Source: Deltaproteobacteria bacterium RBG_13_61_14
Lineage (GTDB): Bacteria; RBG-13-61-14
Assembly (NCBI GenBank): GCA_001797815.1
Contig: MGQK01000063.1
Location: 1 to 15,056, forward strand
DNA length: 15,056 bases
Direction of reading: 5' to 3'
Part shown: positions 13,276 through 15,056 of the stretch, piece by piece
How the letters are laid out: each line of letters opens with the position of its first letter
How positions within the stretch are numbered: the stretch's first letter is position 1
The notes under the pieces: model-generated
The model's database searches: none
What the model was told of the DNA's origin: nothing
Seen by the model: the letters and a program-made list of their open reading frames with translations, nothing else
Made by a program: the position numbers and the translations under genes

Positions 13276-14205
13276 ATGAAAATCGCCATCATCGGGCCGG
13301 GAGCCATGGGGTGCTTGTTCAGCCATTACCTCTCCCGGGCCGGGCACGAGCTAATGCTCCTGGACTACCGGCCGGAACGGGCGCGGTCCATCGCGGAGCA
13401 GGGCGTCCGGGTGGAGGAAGCGGGAGAGCTCTTGACCACCCGCGTGCCGGTTACGGCCGACCCGGGAGCGGTGGGAGGGGCGGAACTCTGCATCGTGGCG
13501 GTCAAGGCCTATGCCACCCGCGATGCGCTCCTGCGCTCGCGGCCCCTGATCGGTCCGGAGACCCTGGTGCTGTCCTTGCAGAACGGGCTGGGCAACGTGG
13601 AAGCGATCGCCGGGGTGGTGCCGGGGGGGCAGGTGCTGGGCGGGACCACGGCCCAGGGCGCGAACGTGGTGGGGCCGGGCCAGATCCGCCACGCGGGGAC
13701 CGGCGAGACCGTGATCGGCGAGCTTTTAGGACCGGGAAGCCGGGCGGCCATGCTGGCGGCCCTTTTCCAGGAGGCCGGCCTGGAGGCGCGGACCACCGAC
13801 GATCTCACCGGCCTGATCTGGAGCAAAGTGATCATCAACATCGGCATTAACGCCCTGACCGCGCTGACCCGGCTCCCGAACGGAAAGCTGCTCGACTATC
13901 CCGGCACCCGGGCGGTGATGGCCGCGGCGGTGAAAGAAGCGGCCGCGGTGGCCGGGGCCTTGGACATCCGCCTGCTTTACCCGAACCCGGCGGAGCGGGT
14001 GGAAGCGGTGGCCCGGGCCACGGCCGCGAATGTCTCGAGCATGCTCCAGGACGTGCGTGCCCGCCGGCGCACCGAGGTGGACCAGATCCAGGGCGCGGTG
14101 GTGGCAGCCGGCCGGGAGAAGGGGGTTCCGGCGCCGGTTAATGAAACCCTGTGGCGTCTGGTCAAAACCCTGGAAGCGAGTTATGCGGAGCAGTTAGGAA
14201 GTTGA
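13276..14205 (+). CDS. panE: 2-dehydropantoate 2-reductase (ketopantoate reductase)
   Basis: It reduces 2-dehydropantoate to pantoate with NADPH, a step toward pantothenate and coenzyme A. The 309-residue length is typical. The N-terminal Rossmann domain starts MKIAIIGPGAMGCLFSHYLS, with GxGxxG at residues 7-12. VAVKAYATRDAL and LSLQNGLGNVEAI follow, and GGTTAQGANVVGPGQIRHAG is a family signature region. The C-terminal helical domain has W182-S-K184 with K184 as the likely catalytic lysine, then N188 and N192, and the RTEVDQIQGAVV motif with E267. Homologues in this family also reduce other 2-keto acids, so exact substrate is inferred. No other pantothenate genes are beside it. It has its own strong promoter and long leader. 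Confidence 0.93.
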   Translation: MKIAIIGPGAMGCLFSHYLSRAGHELMLLDYRPERARSIAEQGVRVEEAGELLTTRVPVTADPGAVGGAELCIVAVKAYATRDALLRSRPLIGPETLVLSLQNGLGNVEAIAGVVPGGQVLGGTTAQGANVVGPGQIRHAGTGETVIGELLGPGSRAAMLAALFQEAGLEARTTDDLTGLIWSKVIINIGINALTALTRLPNGKLLDYPGTRAVMAAAVKEAAAVAGALDIRLLYPNPAERVEAVARATAANVSSMLQDVRARRRTEVDQIQGAVVAAGREKGVPAPVNETLWRLVKTLEASYAEQLGS

Positions 14206-14269
14206 AAGGAAGGAGGTGGAAAGAGCTGGTGCTCGGTCACACAACTTTCGGCGAATAATTGGGAGCGGA

Positions 14270-14330
14270 GGGCGCGATTGGATTCGCGCCCGATGCCCTC
14301 GCACGGTCGGGCGGGTATCCAAACCCGCCC
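14270..14330. repeat. Pair of hairpins with complementary loops (REPIN-like)
   Basis: Hairpin 1 is GGGCGCGA (14270-14277) / TCGCGCCC (14284-14291) with loop ttggat. Hairpin 2 is GGGCGGGT (14309-14316) / ACCCGCCC (14323-14330) with loop atccaa. Both stems are perfect 8-mers and both loops have 6 bases. The two loops are exact reverse complements, so they could form a kissing pair. A partial relative of hairpin 2 lies at 1341-1358. No T-run follows, so it is not a classical terminator. Confidence 0.8.
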
Positions 14331-14441
14331 TGCGTTGGAAATCGCTCCCGAGGGGACATTGACTGTGTGTCGGTGCACTATATTGAAAAAACCGTTAGAG
14401 CTTGGCCGATACCAACTTTATCTGAAGGAGGATAAAAGATT

Positions 14442-15002
14442 ATGAGCCGTGGCAAAACCGTGATGTATATTGATAACTCCAACATTTTTCGAGGCTGTAA
14501 GAAATCCGGATGGCGGCAAAGCTACCAGAAGATTCACCGATATCTGGAAGAGCAGGAGGGGGCGATCTGGGAAACCCATTTCTTCGCCTCGGAAGATCCC
14601 AACCCTCGCGACAAGCAGAGCTACTTTTACCAGGCCCTGCGCCGGGAATTGGGCTACCAGCTCCATTTGTTTCCCCTGGGCGTGCGCAAGGTAGTCTGCA
14701 CCTCGTGCAACCACGAAGAGTGGGTCCCCAACGAGAAAGGGGTGGACGTGGGTCTGGTCACCCAGTTGCTCAAGGACCTGCGCAACAACGTGTTTGAGAC
14801 GGCCATTATCATGAGCGGCGACCGCGACTACATGGACGCGATCCTGGAGGTGCGCAACGCCGGGCGCAAGGTCGAGCTGATCAGTTGGCAGTGGTCCCTG
14901 TCCAAGGAAATCCAGGAGATGTGCCAGGAGCGGAACATTCCCATCCTGTTCCTGGAAGACTTCCGGGAAAAATTCGAAAAGCCCCTGGGCGATATTCTGT
15001 GA
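14442..15002 (+). CDS. NYN-domain (LabA/DUF88-like) protein, putative RNase
   Basis: A 186-residue protein with a NYN domain, a PIN-like nuclease fold found in LabA/DUF88 and related RNA-cleaving proteins. The acidic residues expected at the active site are present: D11 in VMYIDNSNIF, D102 in EKGVDVGLV, and D127 and D129 in IMSGDRDYMDAI. AGRKVELISW continues the Rossmann-like sheet. A C86-x2-C89 pair with nearby H91 (VCTSCNHEEW) sits just before the D102 strand; this could bind a metal, though only one pair is visible. The start has a textbook AAGGAGG at 14425-14431, 10 bases upstream. It appears monocistronic and is followed directly by repeats. RNA substrate and role are unknown. Confidence 0.88.
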   Translation: MSRGKTVMYIDNSNIFRGCKKSGWRQSYQKIHRYLEEQEGAIWETHFFASEDPNPRDKQSYFYQALRRELGYQLHLFPLGVRKVVCTSCNHEEWVPNEKGVDVGLVTQLLKDLRNNVFETAIIMSGDRDYMDAILEVRNAGRKVELISWQWSLSKEIQEMCQERNIPILFLEDFREKFEKPLGDIL

Positions 15003-15005
15003 AGA

Positions 15006-15056
15006 GTGAAACGTGTAGAGTGATAAGTGAAAAGTGACAAGTGAAGAGTGCAGAGT
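15006..15056. repeat. 7-bp tandem repeat, GTGAAAA type, running off the window
   Basis: Exact-period heptamers each starting GTG at 15006, 15013, 15020, 15027, 15034, 15041 and 15048, with GT at 15055. The variable four bases are mostly A. It begins 4 bases after the NYN-gene stop and is cut off by the window edge. Confidence 0.85.

Noticed and set aside
14340-14441. Promoter of the NYN gene (ttgact ... tatatt)
   Set aside because: The spacer is only 14 bp, so it is not a convincing sigma70 promoter.

Overview
The window is GC-rich bacterial chromosome. A type II secretion pseudopilin gene implies a Gram-negative (two-membrane) cell. The housekeeping genes are spaced out and separated by intergenic DNA full of short word-like repeats, as seen in genomes of uncultured environmental bacteria. 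I cannot assign a phylum from sequence alone.

Layout, left to right: the 3' part of gspK (2-1123); a repeat-rich gap; mutS (1415-4117); a second repeat patch; an AT-richer mobile element of 2,808 bp (4266-7073); about 1.4 kb of gene-poor DNA with a coding-like fragment and many repeats (7074-8441); citrate synthase (8442-9581); a convergent four-helix membrane protein (9578-10036, minus); a divergent SxtJ-like membrane protein (10058-10513); a DUF4388 + J-domain + TPR protein (10572-12206); a stand-alone tetrapyrrole-methylase-fold protein (12328-13074); ketopantoate reductase behind a long leader (13276-14205); a hairpin-pair repeat; a NYN/LabA-like nuclease-fold protein (14442-15002); and a 7-bp tandem repeat at the right edge.

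The most interesting object is the element at 4266-7073. Its ends are 26-bp inverted repeats (24 of 26 identical). It contains an intact IS1595-family transposase, a P63C-domain gene one base downstream of it, and two passenger genes on the other strand: a Panacea (DUF4065/SocA-like) protein and a small two-helix membrane protein. Each end has an inward-facing TTGACA promoter at nearly the same distance from its tip. The two operons converge and their stop codons are 5 bp apart. I read it as an insertion sequence carrying a candidate Panacea toxin-antitoxin or defence module. It is the best candidate here for an undescribed system.

The intergenic DNA is a second theme. The same repeat modules recur between unrelated genes, partly in the same order: cacgaagggacacgaa-type words, atctgcg-type words, 6-bp and 7-bp tandem repeats, and a 29-bp conserved unit. 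There are also two kinds of paired hairpins, one with complementary loops and one with compensatory stem changes, which resemble REP/REPIN elements. Most genes here appear to be transcribed singly from sigma70-like promoters with 17-bp spacers.
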